Part shown: positions 28,575 through 37,287 of the stretch, piece by piece | How positions within the stretch are numbered: position 1 is the stretch's first letter | How the letters are laid out: each line of letters begins with the position of its first letter | Source of the DNA: Neisseria perflava | GTDB lineage: Bacteria > Pseudomonadota > Gammaproteobacteria > Burkholderiales > Neisseriaceae | Direction: 5' to 3' | NCBI RefSeq assembly: GCF_019334725.1 | Contig: NZ_CP079818.1 | Location: forward strand, 1,178,001 to 1,242,000 | DNA: 64,000 nt | Notes under the pieces: model-generated | What the model saw: the letters and a program-made list of their open reading frames with translations, nothing else | Database searches by the model: none | What the model was told of the DNA's origin: nothing | Translations under genes and position numbers: made by a program

Positions 28575-30098
28575 ATGACCGTCATCAAGCAAGAAGACTT
28601 TATCCAAAGTATTTTCGATGCTTTCCAATTCATCAGCTACTACCATCCTAAAGACTACATTCAGGCTTTGTACAAGGCTTATCAAAAAGAAGAAAACCCT
28701 GCCGCCAAAGATGCGATGGCGCAGATTTTGGTCAATAGCCGTATGTGTGCTGAAGGCCATCGTCCGATTTGTCAGGATACCGGTATTGCGACCGTATTCT
28801 TGAAAGTGGGCATGGATGTACAGTGGGATGCCGAGATGAGCGTACAGGAAATGGTTAACGAAGGCGTACGCCGTGCATACACCTATCCTGACAACAAACT
28901 GCGCGCCTCCGTATTGGCCGACCCGGCTGGCAAACGTCAAAATACCAAAGACAACACCCCTGCTGTTGTACATATGGAAATCGTAAAAGGCGACAAAGTC
29001 GAAGTCACTTGCGCAGCCAAAGGCGGCGGTTCTGAAAACAAAACCAAAGTTGCCATGCTCAACCCTTCAGACAATATCGTTGATTGGGTATTGAAAACCG
29101 TCCCTCAAATGGGTGCCGGCTGGTGTCCTCCGGGCATCTTGGGTATCGGCATCGGCGGTACGCCTGAAAAAGCAGTGTTGATGGCCAAAGAAAGCCTGAT
29201 GAGCCATATCGATATTCAAGAGCTCAAAGAAAAAGCCGATTCCGGTGCAGAATTGTCTACTACCGAAGCCCTGCGCTTGGAACTCTACAAAAAAGTAAAT
29301 GCCTTGGGTATTGGCGCACAAGGTTTGGGCGGTTTGAGCACCGTGTTGGATGTCAAAATCCTTGACTACCCAACCCACGCAGCTTCCAAACCGATTGCCA
29401 TGATTCCAAACTGCGCAGCTACCCGCCACATCGAATTTGAATTGGACGGCTCAGGCCCGGCCAAATTGGAAGCCCCATCTTTGGAAGATTGGCCGGATCT
29501 GACTTACAGCCCTGACAACGGCAAACGTGTCGATGTCAACAACCTGACTAAAGAAGAAGTGGCCACATGGAAAACCGGCGACGTATTGTTGCTAAACGGT
29601 AAAATTCTGACCGGCCGCGATGCCGCGCACAAACGTTTGGTTGACATGCTCAACAAAGGCGAAGAATTGCCGGTAGATTTCACCAACAAACTGATTTACT
29701 ACGTTGGCCCGGTTGATCCAGTCCGTGACGAAGTTGTTGGCCCGGCCGGTCCGACTACTTCCACCCGTATGGATAAATTCACCCGCCAAATGCTGGAACA
29801 AACCGGCCTCCTGGGTATGATTGGTAAATCCGAGCGCGGCGCAGCGACTTGCCAAGCCATTGCCGATAACAAAGCTGTTTACCTGATGGCTGTCGGCGGC
29901 GCGGCATATTTGGTTGCCAAAGCCATTAAAGCATCTAAAGTCTTGGCGTTCCCAGAATTGGGTATGGAAGCGATTTACGAATTTGAAGTCAAAGACATGC
30001 CTGTAACCGTTGCGGTGGATAGTAACGGCGAATCGGTTCACGCCATTGCACCAAAACAATGGCAGGCCAAAATCGGTATTATTCCGGTTGAAGCTTGA
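28575..30098 (+). CDS. class I fumarate hydratase (iron-sulfur)
   Basis: 507 residues from the ATG at 28575 (MTVIKQEDFIQSIF), AAAGGA upstream. Interconverts fumarate and malate using a 4Fe-4S cluster. Blocks: RPICQDTGIATVFLKVG (Cys ligand), AAKGGGSENKTKVAML, WCPPGILGIGIGGTPEKAV (Cys), and the C-terminal beta domain VGPAGPTTSTRMDKFT, RGAATCQAIADNKAVYLMAVGGAAYL. The alpha and beta domains are fused as in FumA/FumB. It lies divergent from the frd-like operon, so both could share fumarate-related control. Confidence 0.93.
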   Translation: MTVIKQEDFIQSIFDAFQFISYYHPKDYIQALYKAYQKEENPAAKDAMAQILVNSRMCAEGHRPICQDTGIATVFLKVGMDVQWDAEMSVQEMVNEGVRRAYTYPDNKLRASVLADPAGKRQNTKDNTPAVVHMEIVKGDKVEVTCAAKGGGSENKTKVAMLNPSDNIVDWVLKTVPQMGAGWCPPGILGIGIGGTPEKAVLMAKESLMSHIDIQELKEKADSGAELSTTEALRLELYKKVNALGIGAQGLGGLSTVLDVKILDYPTHAASKPIAMIPNCAATRHIEFELDGSGPAKLEAPSLEDWPDLTYSPDNGKRVDVNNLTKEEVATWKTGDVLLLNGKILTGRDAAHKRLVDMLNKGEELPVDFTNKLIYYVGPVDPVRDEVVGPAGPTTSTRMDKFTRQMLEQTGLLGMIGKSERGAATCQAIADNKAVYLMAVGGAAYLVAKAIKASKVLAFPELGMEAIYEFEVKDMPVTVAVDSNGESVHAIAPKQWQAKIGIIPVEA

Positions 30099-30116
30099 TT
30101 TTGACTGAATAATCAA

Positions 30117-30150
30117 AGGCCGTCTGAACGATTTCAGACGGCCTTTTTTT
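30117..30150 (+). terminator. DUS-pair terminator after fumarase
   Basis: AGGCCGTCTGAA and its inverse with a 4-base loop followed by a run of T, 18 bp past the stop. A strong intrinsic terminator. Confidence 0.85.
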
Positions 30151-30251
30151 GCTTACAAATAATTCAAATGTTTTCAAACGAGTAAATTTCCCTTTCTAAA
30201 AAGCACTTGTCAAAATCAGCGTTTGAAACTAAAATTTACAGCTTATCGAGT

Positions 30252-30328
30252 CGGAGTGTGGCGCAGTCTGGTAGCGCACTTGCATGGGGTGCAAGGGGTC
30301 GAAGGTTCGAATCCTTTCACTCCGACCA
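30252..30328 (+). tRNA. tRNA-Pro(GGG)
   Basis: 77 bases. Acceptor stem CGGAGTG/CACTCCG, D-arm GCGC-AGTCTGGTA-GCGC, anticodon stem CTTGC/GCAAG closing loop ATGGGGT (anticodon GGG), T-arm GAAGG-TTCGAAT-CCTTT, discriminator A and encoded CCA. The GGG anticodon reads CCC/CCU. Confidence 0.95.
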
Positions 30329-30337
30329 AAGAATTGG

Positions 30338-30366
30338 AAAGAGCCGTTTTAAAAACGGCTCTTTTT
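30338..30366 (+). terminator. intrinsic terminator after tRNA-Pro
   Basis: AAAGAGCCGTTTT paired with AAAACGGCTCTTT and followed by T residues, 9 bp after the tRNA 3' end. Confidence 0.85.
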
Positions 30367-30423
30367 TCGTTTGGATGATTTATCTGAATAATGTGTCCGA
30401 ATGGATTTTAAAACTTAATACCA

Positions 30424-30467
30424 ATGCCGTCTGAAACAAAACCTGCTTTCTCAAAGCAGGTTTTGTT
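30424..30467 (-). terminator. AT-type DUS beside an intrinsic terminator hairpin
   Basis: ATGCCGTCTGAA (the meningococcal-type 12-mer, unusual in this window) directly precedes the hairpin AACAAAACCTGCTTT-CTC-AAAGCAGGTTTTGTT, which would end minus-strand transcription from the FNT gene. Confidence 0.7.
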
Positions 30468-30519
30468 GTTTTCAAAGCAGAACTATTCAGCACTATCTTT
30501 CAGCGTGTCTTTATAAGTA

Positions 30520-31275
30520 TCAAAGATAAGACGCGCCGACAAAGGATGCGCCACCGACGACATTGCCCAGGAATACGGGAATCATGTTGAAGAAAAACTG
30601 CCCCCAAGTGATGTTTGCGCCTGCCAAAATTCCGGCGGGGATAACGAATATATTAGCGACAAGGTGTTGGAAGCCGTTTAATACGAAAATCATGACGGGG
30701 AACCAAATGGCCAGCATTCGTCCGGTTGTGTTTTTAGCGGCAAAGTGCAACCACGCGCCCATGCAGACCATCCAGTTACATGCGACCGCCGATACAAAAG
30801 CGCGGCCGAAATCCATATGGACTTTTGCTTCCGCCACGGCAATGGTTTTTTCTGCCATGCTGCCTTCAATCATACCGACATAGTATCCGAGGAAAAACGC
30901 CATCGCCAGCGTGCCCACCAAATTGCCCATGCAAACGATAACCCAGTTACGCAGCAGCATTTTGGAGGAAATCCGTCCGGCCAATCTGCCTAAAGACATG
31001 ATCATCATGTTGCTGGTTACCAGCTCGCCGCCGCCAAGCAGGATGCAAATCAAGGCGATTGGGAACACGGCTGCGCCGAGTAAAGTGGCAAAACCGCTCC
31101 ATTCATGAGGTATGCCGCTGACTACTTTTAAATAGGCAAGATATCCGAAGCCGATGTATCCGCCGGCCAAAACGCTCAAGATTGCCAGTGTGGGGATGCT
31201 GGATTGTGCTTTGGCGCAGCTTTTGTTGAGAACAACCTGTAAAATTTCCTGTGGGTATAAATCGCGCGAAGCCAT
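30520..31275 (-). CDS. formate/nitrite transporter family protein (FNT)
   Basis: 251 residues with six hydrophobic segments, the FNT pentameric channel topology. Motifs: GGYIGFGYLAYL in helix 1, ICILLGGGELVTSNMM (the conserved loop that shapes the substrate gate), NWVIVCMGNLVGTL and CNWMVCMGAWLHFAAK (NWxVCxG signature). It moves formate, nitrite or a related small anion across the inner membrane; which one cannot be told from sequence. No formate- or nitrite-metabolism gene lies beside it. Confidence 0.88.
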   Translation of the reverse strand: MASRDLYPQEILQVVLNKSCAKAQSSIPTLAILSVLAGGYIGFGYLAYLKVVSGIPHEWSGFATLLGAAVFPIALICILLGGGELVTSNMMIMSLGRLAGRISSKMLLRNWVIVCMGNLVGTLAMAFFLGYYVGMIEGSMAEKTIAVAEAKVHMDFGRAFVSAVACNWMVCMGAWLHFAAKNTTGRMLAIWFPVMIFVLNGFQHLVANIFVIPAGILAGANITWGQFFFNMIPVFLGNVVGGASFVGASYL

Positions 31276-31470
31276 GATGTTCCTTAAAGTGGGTTGAGGA
31301 GGGAACGCCGTTTCAAAAGTGGCGCAAACTGTCGCGGTAGGGCAGTGTTATAAGGAGCCGGTGTACGGTCTTTGTCTTATCAATCAGCCTGAATTAAACC
31401 TAAAAAACAGATACTTCGCCTTGCTTTAGCTCAAGAGAAATATTATTACATTTTGCTTTTGTATTAAAAA

Positions 31471-31503
31471 AGGCCGTCTGAACGTTGAGGTTTCAGACGG
31501 CCT
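31471..31503 (-). terminator. DUS-pair terminator after thioesterase
   Basis: Inverted AGGCCGTCTGAA pair with 9-base loop, 18 bp past the thioesterase stop on the minus strand. Confidence 0.7.
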
Positions 31504-31521
31504 TGTTTTGAATTTTTAAAC

Positions 31522-31956
31522 TTACAAATGTGCCAGCTTTGCATTACCATCACGAGGAATAGGGCGTGGATTGCCTTGTGCATCGATGGCGACGTAAGTG
31601 AACACGGCTTCGGTAACCAGTTGGCGGTCTTCCGTTACCATATCGTTCATCAAAGTTTTAACCCACACTTCGATTTTCAGTTGCAAAGAAGTATTGCCTA
31701 CGCGGACGCAATGACCGTAGCAGCATACAACGTTGCCGACCTTTACCGGTCTGATGAAATTCATTTCTTGAACGGCCACGGTTACAATTCGTCCCTGTGC
31801 GATTTCTGCCGCCAAAATACCGCCGCCCAGATCCATTTGTGACATAATCCAGCCGCCGAAGATATCCTGATTAGGATTGGTATCGCGCGGCATGGCTACC
31901 GTACGCAATAAAAGTTGGCCTTCTGGTGCAGCATGGGTTTGTTTGTTGTCAGCCAT
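31522..31956 (-). CDS. acyl-CoA thioesterase, YciA-like hotdog protein
   Basis: 144 residues from the ATG at 31956 (MADNKQTHAAPEGQ), with AGGA upstream. An earlier in-frame start lacks a ribosome site and falls in a DUS. Single hotdog domain: LLLRTVAMPRDTNPNQDIFGGWIMSQMDLGGGILA, with the conserved Asn/Asp and the GGWIMSQMD helix of YciA-type broad-range acyl-CoA hydrolases. Works in the cytoplasm, probably as a hexamer, recycling CoA. Divergent from pip. Confidence 0.88.
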   Translation of the reverse strand: MADNKQTHAAPEGQLLLRTVAMPRDTNPNQDIFGGWIMSQMDLGGGILAAEIAQGRIVTVAVQEMNFIRPVKVGNVVCCYGHCVRVGNTSLQLKIEVWVKTLMNDMVTEDRQLVTEAVFTYVAIDAQGNPRPIPRDGNAKLAHL

Positions 31957-32079
31957 AAAAAATCCTGTCAAAAAGTGGTATTTTACGCCATTTGTGGCGT
32001 TAAACCTATGTAGGCCGTCTGAAAAATCAGCAGGCAAAGTGTTACAATCAACCTATTCATCAGACAAAGGAGAAAGTTC

Positions 32080-33009
32080 ATGCATCCGATTCAAGAACCA
32101 CGAAATAGCGGCCTTTTGCGCGTATCCGACATTCACGAAATCTACTGGGAAGAATCAGGCAATCCTGATGGTCACCCCGTGATTTTCCTGCATGGCGGCC
32201 CCGGAGCAGGGGCATCACCTGCCTGTCGCGGCTTTTTCAATCCAGAGTATTTCCGTATCGTTATTATCGACCAACGCGGTTGCGGACGTTCCAAACCCTA
32301 TGCCTGTATCGAAGACAACACCACATGGGACTTGGTTGCCGATATTGAAAAAGTACGCGAAATGCTCGGCATTCAAAAATGGTTGGTCTTCGGCGGCTCA
32401 TGGGGCAGTACCTTGTCGCTGACTTATGCCGAAACCCATCCCGAGCGCGTCAGCGGTTTAGTTTTGCGCGGTATTTTCCTGTGCAGGCCGTCTGAAATGG
32501 CATGGTTGAACGAAGCAGGCGGCGTCAGCCAAATTTATCCGGCCCAATGGCAAAAATTCATTGCCCCCGTAGCCGAAAACAAACGCCAAGCCCTAATTAA
32601 AGCCTACCATGAAATGCTGTTCAGCGAAGATGAAGCCACACGCCTCAAAGCGGCCAAATCATGGGCAGACTGGGAAAGCTACCTTATTCAGTTTGAACCT
32701 AAAGACGTGGATGAAGACCCGCAAGCCTCCCTTGCCATTGCAAGAATGGAAAACCATTACTTCGTGAACGAAGGCTGGTTGCAGGGCGATAAAGCCATCT
32801 TGGCAAACATCGACAAAATCCGCCATATCCCAACCATCATCGTCCAAGGCCGCTACGACCTATGCACCCCGATGCAAAGCGCATGGGAGCTCTCGCAAGC
32901 CTTCCCTGAAGCAGAATTGAGAATCGTCCAAGCAGGCCACTCTTCTTTTGATCCTTCGCTTTCCGAAGCTTTAGTGAAAGCAGTAGAGGATATTAGAAGT
33001 AAGTTATAA
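32080..33009 (+). CDS. pip: proline iminopeptidase
   Basis: 309 residues, alpha/beta hydrolase. Releases N-terminal proline from peptides in the cytoplasm. Oxyanion motif HGGPGAGASPACRGFF, DQRGCGRSKP, nucleophile elbow FGGSWGSTLSL (Ser), catalytic Asp in GRYDLCTP and His in QAGHSSFDP. Full family length, AAAGGAGAAAGTTC before the ATG. Common in Neisseria, where pip activity is a diagnostic trait. Followed by an AT-type DUS pair. Confidence 0.95.
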   Translation: MHPIQEPRNSGLLRVSDIHEIYWEESGNPDGHPVIFLHGGPGAGASPACRGFFNPEYFRIVIIDQRGCGRSKPYACIEDNTTWDLVADIEKVREMLGIQKWLVFGGSWGSTLSLTYAETHPERVSGLVLRGIFLCRPSEMAWLNEAGGVSQIYPAQWQKFIAPVAENKRQALIKAYHEMLFSEDEATRLKAAKSWADWESYLIQFEPKDVDEDPQASLAIARMENHYFVNEGWLQGDKAILANIDKIRHIPTIIVQGRYDLCTPMQSAWELSQAFPEAELRIVQAGHSSFDPSLSEALVKAVEDIRSKL

Positions 33010-33025
33010 AGATTAATAAATGACA

Positions 33026-33058
33026 ATGCCGTCTGAAAAAGTTTCAGACGGCATTTTT
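33026..33058 (+). terminator. AT-type DUS-pair terminator after pip
   Basis: ATGCCGTCTGAA and its inverse with a 5-base loop followed by TTTTTT. Uses the meningococcal dialect, unlike the AG-type pairs around it. Confidence 0.85.
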
Positions 33059-33130
33059 TCTATTTACATATTAAATTTAATATCATATTATCATTGCATG
33101 ATATCAGTCTGAATTTTTTAGAATTTCAAT

Positions 33131-33451
33131 ATGAAACCCCTAATTTACTACGCCCATTCCGCGCAAGACGAACTCGGTAATCTCTTACCTTACGAACATT
33201 GGCAAACCTTGCAAAGCCATTCGGTAAATGTAGGCGAAATGGCGGCGAAGTTTGCTCGGGTATTTGGTGTGCAGGAAATTGCCTACCAGACGGGACGGCT
33301 TCATGACTTAGGGAAACATTCGAAAGCCTTTAACCGCTGGTTGTATGGTGGCTCTTCAGGCGATCATGCTACCGCCGGAGCGAAAATTGCAAAAATGCTT
33401 GCTTTAGAGTGGAGGTCAAAGTATAACCTGTTGTTATCTCACTTAGGCTAG
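33131..33451 (+). pseudogene. Cas3 HD-nuclease domain, truncated N-terminal fragment
   Basis: 106 residues: MKPLIYYAHSAQDELG, HWQTLQSHSVNVGEMAAKFA (metal His), and GRLHDLGKHSKAFNRWLYGG (HD pair), then DHATAGAKIAKML (further His). This is the start of the Cas3'' HD nuclease of type I CRISPR systems, typical of the Haemophilus/Pasteurellaceae type I-C proteins. The helicase and all other cas genes are missing; the frame ends 34 bp before adhC. It is a remnant, not a working effector. Confidence 0.75.
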
Positions 33452-33485
33452 ATAACTTTAATTAATGAATTAAAAGGCAAAAATA

Positions 33486-34622
33486 ATGGAAAATAAACAA
33501 ACCAATTCAACCATCAAATCTCGTGCGGCGGTGGCATTCGCCCCAAATCAACCCTTACAAATTGTGGAAATCGACGTAGAAATGCCGCGTAAAGGTGAGG
33601 TGTTAATTCGTAACACTCACACGGGCGTGTGCCATACTGATGCATTTACGTTATCAGGAAGCGATCCTGAAGGAGTATTTCCTGTGGTGCTTGGGCATGA
33701 AGGTGCGGGTGTAGTTGTTGCTGTGGGCGAAGGTGTGTCAAGCGTAAAACCGGGTGATCACGTCATTCCTCTTTATACCGCTGAATGTGGCGAATGTGAG
33801 TTTTGTCGTTCAGGTAAAACCAACTTATGCGTCTCAGTGCGTGATACACAAGGTAAAGGTTTAATGCCGGACGGCACGACGCGTTTTTCTTATCAAGGTC
33901 AGCCGATCTATCACTATATGGGCTGTTCGACTTTCAGTGAATACTCTGTTGTTGCCGAAGTTTCACTGGCGAAAATCAACCCGGAAGCCAATCATGAACA
34001 AGTATGTTTGCTTGGCTGTGGCGTTACCACAGGTATTGGTGCGGTGCATAACACAGCAAAAGTACAAGAAGGCGACTCTGTTGCCGTGTTTGGCTTGGGG
34101 GCGATTGGTTTGGCGGTGGTGCAAGGTGCGCGTCAAGCCAAAGCGGGTCGCATTATTGCTATTGATACCAATCCTTCAAAATTCGAGCTGGCGAAACAGT
34201 TTGGTGCAACTGACTGTTTGAACCCGAACGATTACGATAAACCGATCAAAGATGTGTTGTTAGACATCAATAAATGGGGCATTGACCATACCTTTGAATG
34301 TATCGGCAACGTAAACGTAATGCGCCAGGCATTAGAAAGTGCACACCGTGGTTGGGGACAATCCATTATCATCGGCGTAGCAGGTGCAGGACAAGAAATT
34401 TCAACTCGTCCGTTCCAGTTGGTAACAGGTCGTGTTTGGAAAGGCACGGCATTTGGCGGCGTGAAAGGCCGCTCTGAACTTCCGAAAATGGTCGAAGATT
34501 CAATGAAAGGCGATATTCAGTTAGAACCGTTTGTGACCCACACAATGACACTCGATCAAATCAATGAAGCCTTTGAGTTAATGCATGAAGGTAAATCGAT
34601 CCGCGCTGTTATTCATTACTAA
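33486..34622 (+). CDS. adhC: S-(hydroxymethyl)glutathione dehydrogenase / class III alcohol dehydrogenase
   Basis: 378 residues. Oxidises S-hydroxymethylglutathione (formaldehyde adduct), and can reduce S-nitrosoglutathione, with NAD. Catalytic zinc ligands in [12 protein letters not shown] and LGHEGAGVV; structural zinc cysteines in [15 protein letters not shown]; dinucleotide motif [17 protein letters not shown]. Paired with S-formylglutathione hydrolase 8 bp downstream, the usual formaldehyde-detoxification operon. Codon use and the lack of DUS across this block differ from the surrounding genes and suggest a Haemophilus-like origin. The nmlR regulator normally beside it in Neisseria is absent here. 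Confidence 0.94.
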   Translation: MENKQTNSTIKSRAAVAFAPNQPLQIVEIDVEMPRKGEVLIRNTHTGVCHTDAFTLSGSDPEGVFPVVLGHEGAGVVVAVGEGVSSVKPGDHVIPLYTAECGECEFCRSGKTNLCVSVRDTQGKGLMPDGTTRFSYQGQPIYHYMGCSTFSEYSVVAEVSLAKINPEANHEQVCLLGCGVTTGIGAVHNTAKVQEGDSVAVFGLGAIGLAVVQGARQAKAGRIIAIDTNPSKFELAKQFGATDCLNPNDYDKPIKDVLLDINKWGIDHTFECIGNVNVMRQALESAHRGWGQSIIIGVAGAGQEISTRPFQLVTGRVWKGTAFGGVKGRSELPKMVEDSMKGDIQLEPFVTHTMTLDQINEAFELMHEGKSIRAVIHY

Positions 34623-34630
34623 GGTACGCG

Positions 34631-35458
34631 ATGAAACTGATTGAACAACATCAAATTTTTGGTGGTTCGCAACAAGTTTGGGCACATCATGCCCAAACGC
34701 TTCAATGCGAAATGAAATTTGCCGTCTATTTGCCGGATAATCAGGAGAATCGACCGCTTGGTGTGATTTATTGGCTTTCCGGCTTGACTTGCACTGAACA
34801 AAATTTCATTACCAAATCAGGTTTTCAGCGTTATGCGGCAGAACATCAAGTGATTGTGGTTGCACCTGATACCAGCCCTCGCGGAGAGCAAGTGCCGAAC
34901 GATGCTGCTTACGATTTAGGGCAGGGTGCGGGCTTTTATCTGAATGCGACCGAGCAGCCTTGGGCGACGAATTATCAAATGTATGATTATATTTTGAACG
35001 AGTTGCCTGGTCTGATTGAGGAAAAATTTCTTACCAATGGTAAACGTTCCATTATGGGGCATTCAATGGGCGGACACGGCGCATTGGTATTGGCACTGCG
35101 AAACCGGAAACGTTATCAAAGTGTTTCTGCCTTTTCGCCTATTTTGTCGCCAAGCCTTGTGCCTTGGGGAAAAAAAGCCTTTTCTGCCTATTTAGGAAAA
35201 GATCGCGAAAAATGGCAGCAATATGATGCGAACTCGCTCATTCAACAAGGCTATAAAGTACAAGGTATGCGCATTGATCAGGGCTTGGAAGATGAGTTTT
35301 TGCCAACACAATTGCGTACCGAAGATTTTATCGAAACTTGTCGTGCGGCAAATCAACCGGCCGATGTGCGCTTCCACAAAGGCTACGATCATAGCTATTA
35401 CTTCATCGCCAGTTTTATTGGTGAGCATATTGCCTATCATGCGGCATTTTTGAAGTAA
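34631..35458 (+). CDS. S-formylglutathione hydrolase
   Basis: 275 residues, esterase D family alpha/beta hydrolase. Hydrolyses S-formylglutathione to formate and glutathione, the step after AdhC. Motifs: YWLSGLTCTEQNFITKSG, APDTSPRGEQVPND, nucleophile elbow IMGHSMGGHGALVLAL, and a C-terminal HKGYDHSYYFIASF containing the catalytic His. 8 bp after adhC with AAGGTACGCG before ATG, so co-transcribed. Known as estD in Neisseria and frmB/fghA elsewhere. Confidence 0.94.
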   Translation: MKLIEQHQIFGGSQQVWAHHAQTLQCEMKFAVYLPDNQENRPLGVIYWLSGLTCTEQNFITKSGFQRYAAEHQVIVVAPDTSPRGEQVPNDAAYDLGQGAGFYLNATEQPWATNYQMYDYILNELPGLIEEKFLTNGKRSIMGHSMGGHGALVLALRNRKRYQSVSAFSPILSPSLVPWGKKAFSAYLGKDREKWQQYDANSLIQQGYKVQGMRIDQGLEDEFLPTQLRTEDFIETCRAANQPADVRFHKGYDHSYYFIASFIGEHIAYHAAFLK

Positions 35459-35528
35459 GTCGAAGAAGTGATTGGTGAATCGATCAAACGTTGGTATGAA
35501 CATTAATTTTCATATTAACGAAAGTAAA

Positions 35529-35556
35529 AGGCATCAATCTGATGCCTTTTATTTTT
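35529..35556 (+). terminator. intrinsic terminator after the adhC operon
   Basis: AAAAGGCATCA-ATC-TGATGCCTTTT stem-loop followed by T-rich sequence. Not DUS-based, unlike nearly all other terminators in the window. Confidence 0.85.
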
Positions 35557-35611
35557 ATAAATAATAATAAAAGTACTATTAAAATAAGCTACTTCCTAGA
35601 ATCAGCATGAG

Positions 35612-35626
35612 GAGGCCTTTGCAAAA
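35612..35626 (+). repeat. IS1106-like terminal inverted repeat relic
   Basis: GAGGCCTTTGCAAAA differs at one position from the IS end GAGACCTTTGCAAAA seen at 12751. No transposase nearby. It lies between the foreign-looking adhC block and rtcR, so it may mark an old IS-mediated boundary. Confidence 0.5.
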
Positions 35627-35644
35627 CCTCCTTGCTCACTCTAC

Positions 35645-37273
35645 TTAAATATCTCCCCATTCCAATCCAAATCGCTGTAAATATTTCCTCAATCGGTCGC
35701 TGTCATTGACTTTTGCCCTTTCTGTTCGGGAGACGTTGAACAATGCACGGCCGGCAGCGGCCATGTTGGGATGTTTGCGGCATTCGTCGATAACGTGTTG
35801 CAGTTGTAGTTTGTCGAACAAATCCAATGTATCCCAATCGACTTTATCGGGGTAGTCTTGTGTTTTTTCAGATGGCCTTTTATGTAGGAGGCCGTCTGAA
35901 AAGGGTTCTTCCGACCATAACCATTTGAGGCGTTCGATTTCGGCTTGGACTTGTTCTACCTGTATCCTGCCTTGCGGCGCGAGTGTGGCCAGGCGCATGA
36001 TGCTGGCGGCAAGGTCGCGGAAGTTGCCGCGCCATGGTGCTTGGTCTGAGTGGGCGAAGTCAAGGTAGGCGGCTAGGGCTTCTTTGTTGAAGCGGGTGGT
36101 TCGGCCGAGTTCTTGCGAGGCTAGGGCGAGCTGGTGTTCGACGTTGGGCTCGATGTCTTCGCGACGGTTGGCGAGTGCAGGTAGTGGGTAATTCCAGATA
36201 TTAATGCGGGCGAACAGGTCTTCGCGGAAGCGTCCGGCGCGGATTTCGCGGCGTAGGTCGCGGTTGGTGCCGGCGATGAGTTGGAAGTCGCTTTTGACTT
36301 CGCTGTCGCTGCCGACGGGATAAAAGTGTTTTTCTTCAATGGCTTTGAGCAACATGGCTTGCTCGTCTAAGCCCAATTCTCCGATTTCATCTAAAAACAA
36401 TACGCCGCCGTCGGCAGTTTTCAGATAACCTTCACGTTTTTCTGCGGCGCCGGTAAAGGCGCCTTTTTTGTGGCCGAACAGGGCAGATGCTGCGCCGTCG
36501 CCGCGAAGGGTGGCGCAGTTTACATCGACAAATGTGCCTTTAATCAGGTGGCGCGCTTTTTTCAATTCAAAAATCCTGCGTGCCAGCATAGATTTGCCCG
36601 CGCCTGTCGGGCCGGAGAGCAGAATGGGGGAAGGAGAGTTGAGCGCGACTTGTTCGATTTCGGCAATCATGCGGTTGAAGGCGGCGTTTTGGGTGGAAAT
36701 GCCGCTTTTCAGGTAGCGCACTGCGTCATCGCGTACGGCGGCAAGGCGTTCGGCCAGTACGTCGTAACGAGCCAAGTCCAAATCGATGATTTCATAACTG
36801 CCGACATTGCCGTCCTCCATGCTGCGTCTTTGATTTTTGGGAGGTGCGGTTTGTAACAGAACACCGGGGATTTGACGCGATTCCACCAATAAAAACAGGC
36901 AGATTTGGGCAACGTGTGTACCTGTGGTGATGTGGGTGAGATAGGTTTCTTCTTCTGTATCAAATGGATAGCCTGCTGCCCAATCGTGCAGTTTGGTATA
37001 AACCTCGGAGAAATCCCACGGGTTTGCCAGCTCCATAGGTACGAGATTGACGACTGTGTGCGGCGACACCTGCTGAATATCGGCTTTTACATGATCTGCC
37101 AGCTCGCGATATTTCTCCGCATAAAACAGCTCCATGCGGTCGAGATGAAAATCTTGACGCTGATTCATGGCGACGTTTGGCCGCCATTTTAACCAACGGC
37201 CCTGACCGAAACCGCTGTCCAATACCGTACCGAGAAAGCTGACGGCGACTTGTTTTTTGGGATTGGTATTCAT
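35645..37273 (-). CDS. rtcR: RtcR, sigma-54-dependent activator with CARF-like sensor domain
   Basis: 542 residues. The N-terminal ~185 residues match the RtcR sensor region (VAVSFLGTVLDSGFGQGRWLKWRPNV), reported to be a CARF-type fold that senses RNA ends. The central AAA+ domain has Walker A GPTGAGKS (~221-228), GAFTGA (~271-276, sigma-54 contact) and Walker B VLFLDEIGEL (~291-300). The C-terminal helix-turn-helix lies near QHVIDECRKHPNMAAAG. Between AAA+ and HTH is a low-conservation stretch encoded by two DUS-like sequences (PFSDGLLHKRPSEKT). Classic RtcR controls rtcBA; here the target is probably the divergent Y-RNA/rsr/ligase operon. It lies 14 bp downstream of thg1. Confidence 0.93.
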   Translation of the reverse strand: MNTNPKKQVAVSFLGTVLDSGFGQGRWLKWRPNVAMNQRQDFHLDRMELFYAEKYRELADHVKADIQQVSPHTVVNLVPMELANPWDFSEVYTKLHDWAAGYPFDTEEETYLTHITTGTHVAQICLFLLVESRQIPGVLLQTAPPKNQRRSMEDGNVGSYEIIDLDLARYDVLAERLAAVRDDAVRYLKSGISTQNAAFNRMIAEIEQVALNSPSPILLSGPTGAGKSMLARRIFELKKARHLIKGTFVDVNCATLRGDGAASALFGHKKGAFTGAAEKREGYLKTADGGVLFLDEIGELGLDEQAMLLKAIEEKHFYPVGSDSEVKSDFQLIAGTNRDLRREIRAGRFREDLFARINIWNYPLPALANRREDIEPNVEHQLALASQELGRTTRFNKEALAAYLDFAHSDQAPWRGNFRDLAASIMRLATLAPQGRIQVEQVQAEIERLKWLWSEEPFSDGLLHKRPSEKTQDYPDKVDWDTLDLFDKLQLQHVIDECRKHPNMAAAGRALFNVSRTERAKVNDSDRLRKYLQRFGLEWGDI

Positions 37274-37287
37274 GTTTCAGACGGCCT

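Noticed and set aside
33131..33480. CRISPR-Cas system near the Cas3 fragment
   Set aside because: No other cas gene and no repeat-spacer array was seen within several kb; only 106 residues of Cas3 remain.
33480..35520. Haemophilus uptake signal (AAGTGCGGT) in the adhC block
   Set aside because: I did not find an exact copy, so Haemophilus origin rests on codon use, gene content and lack of DUS.
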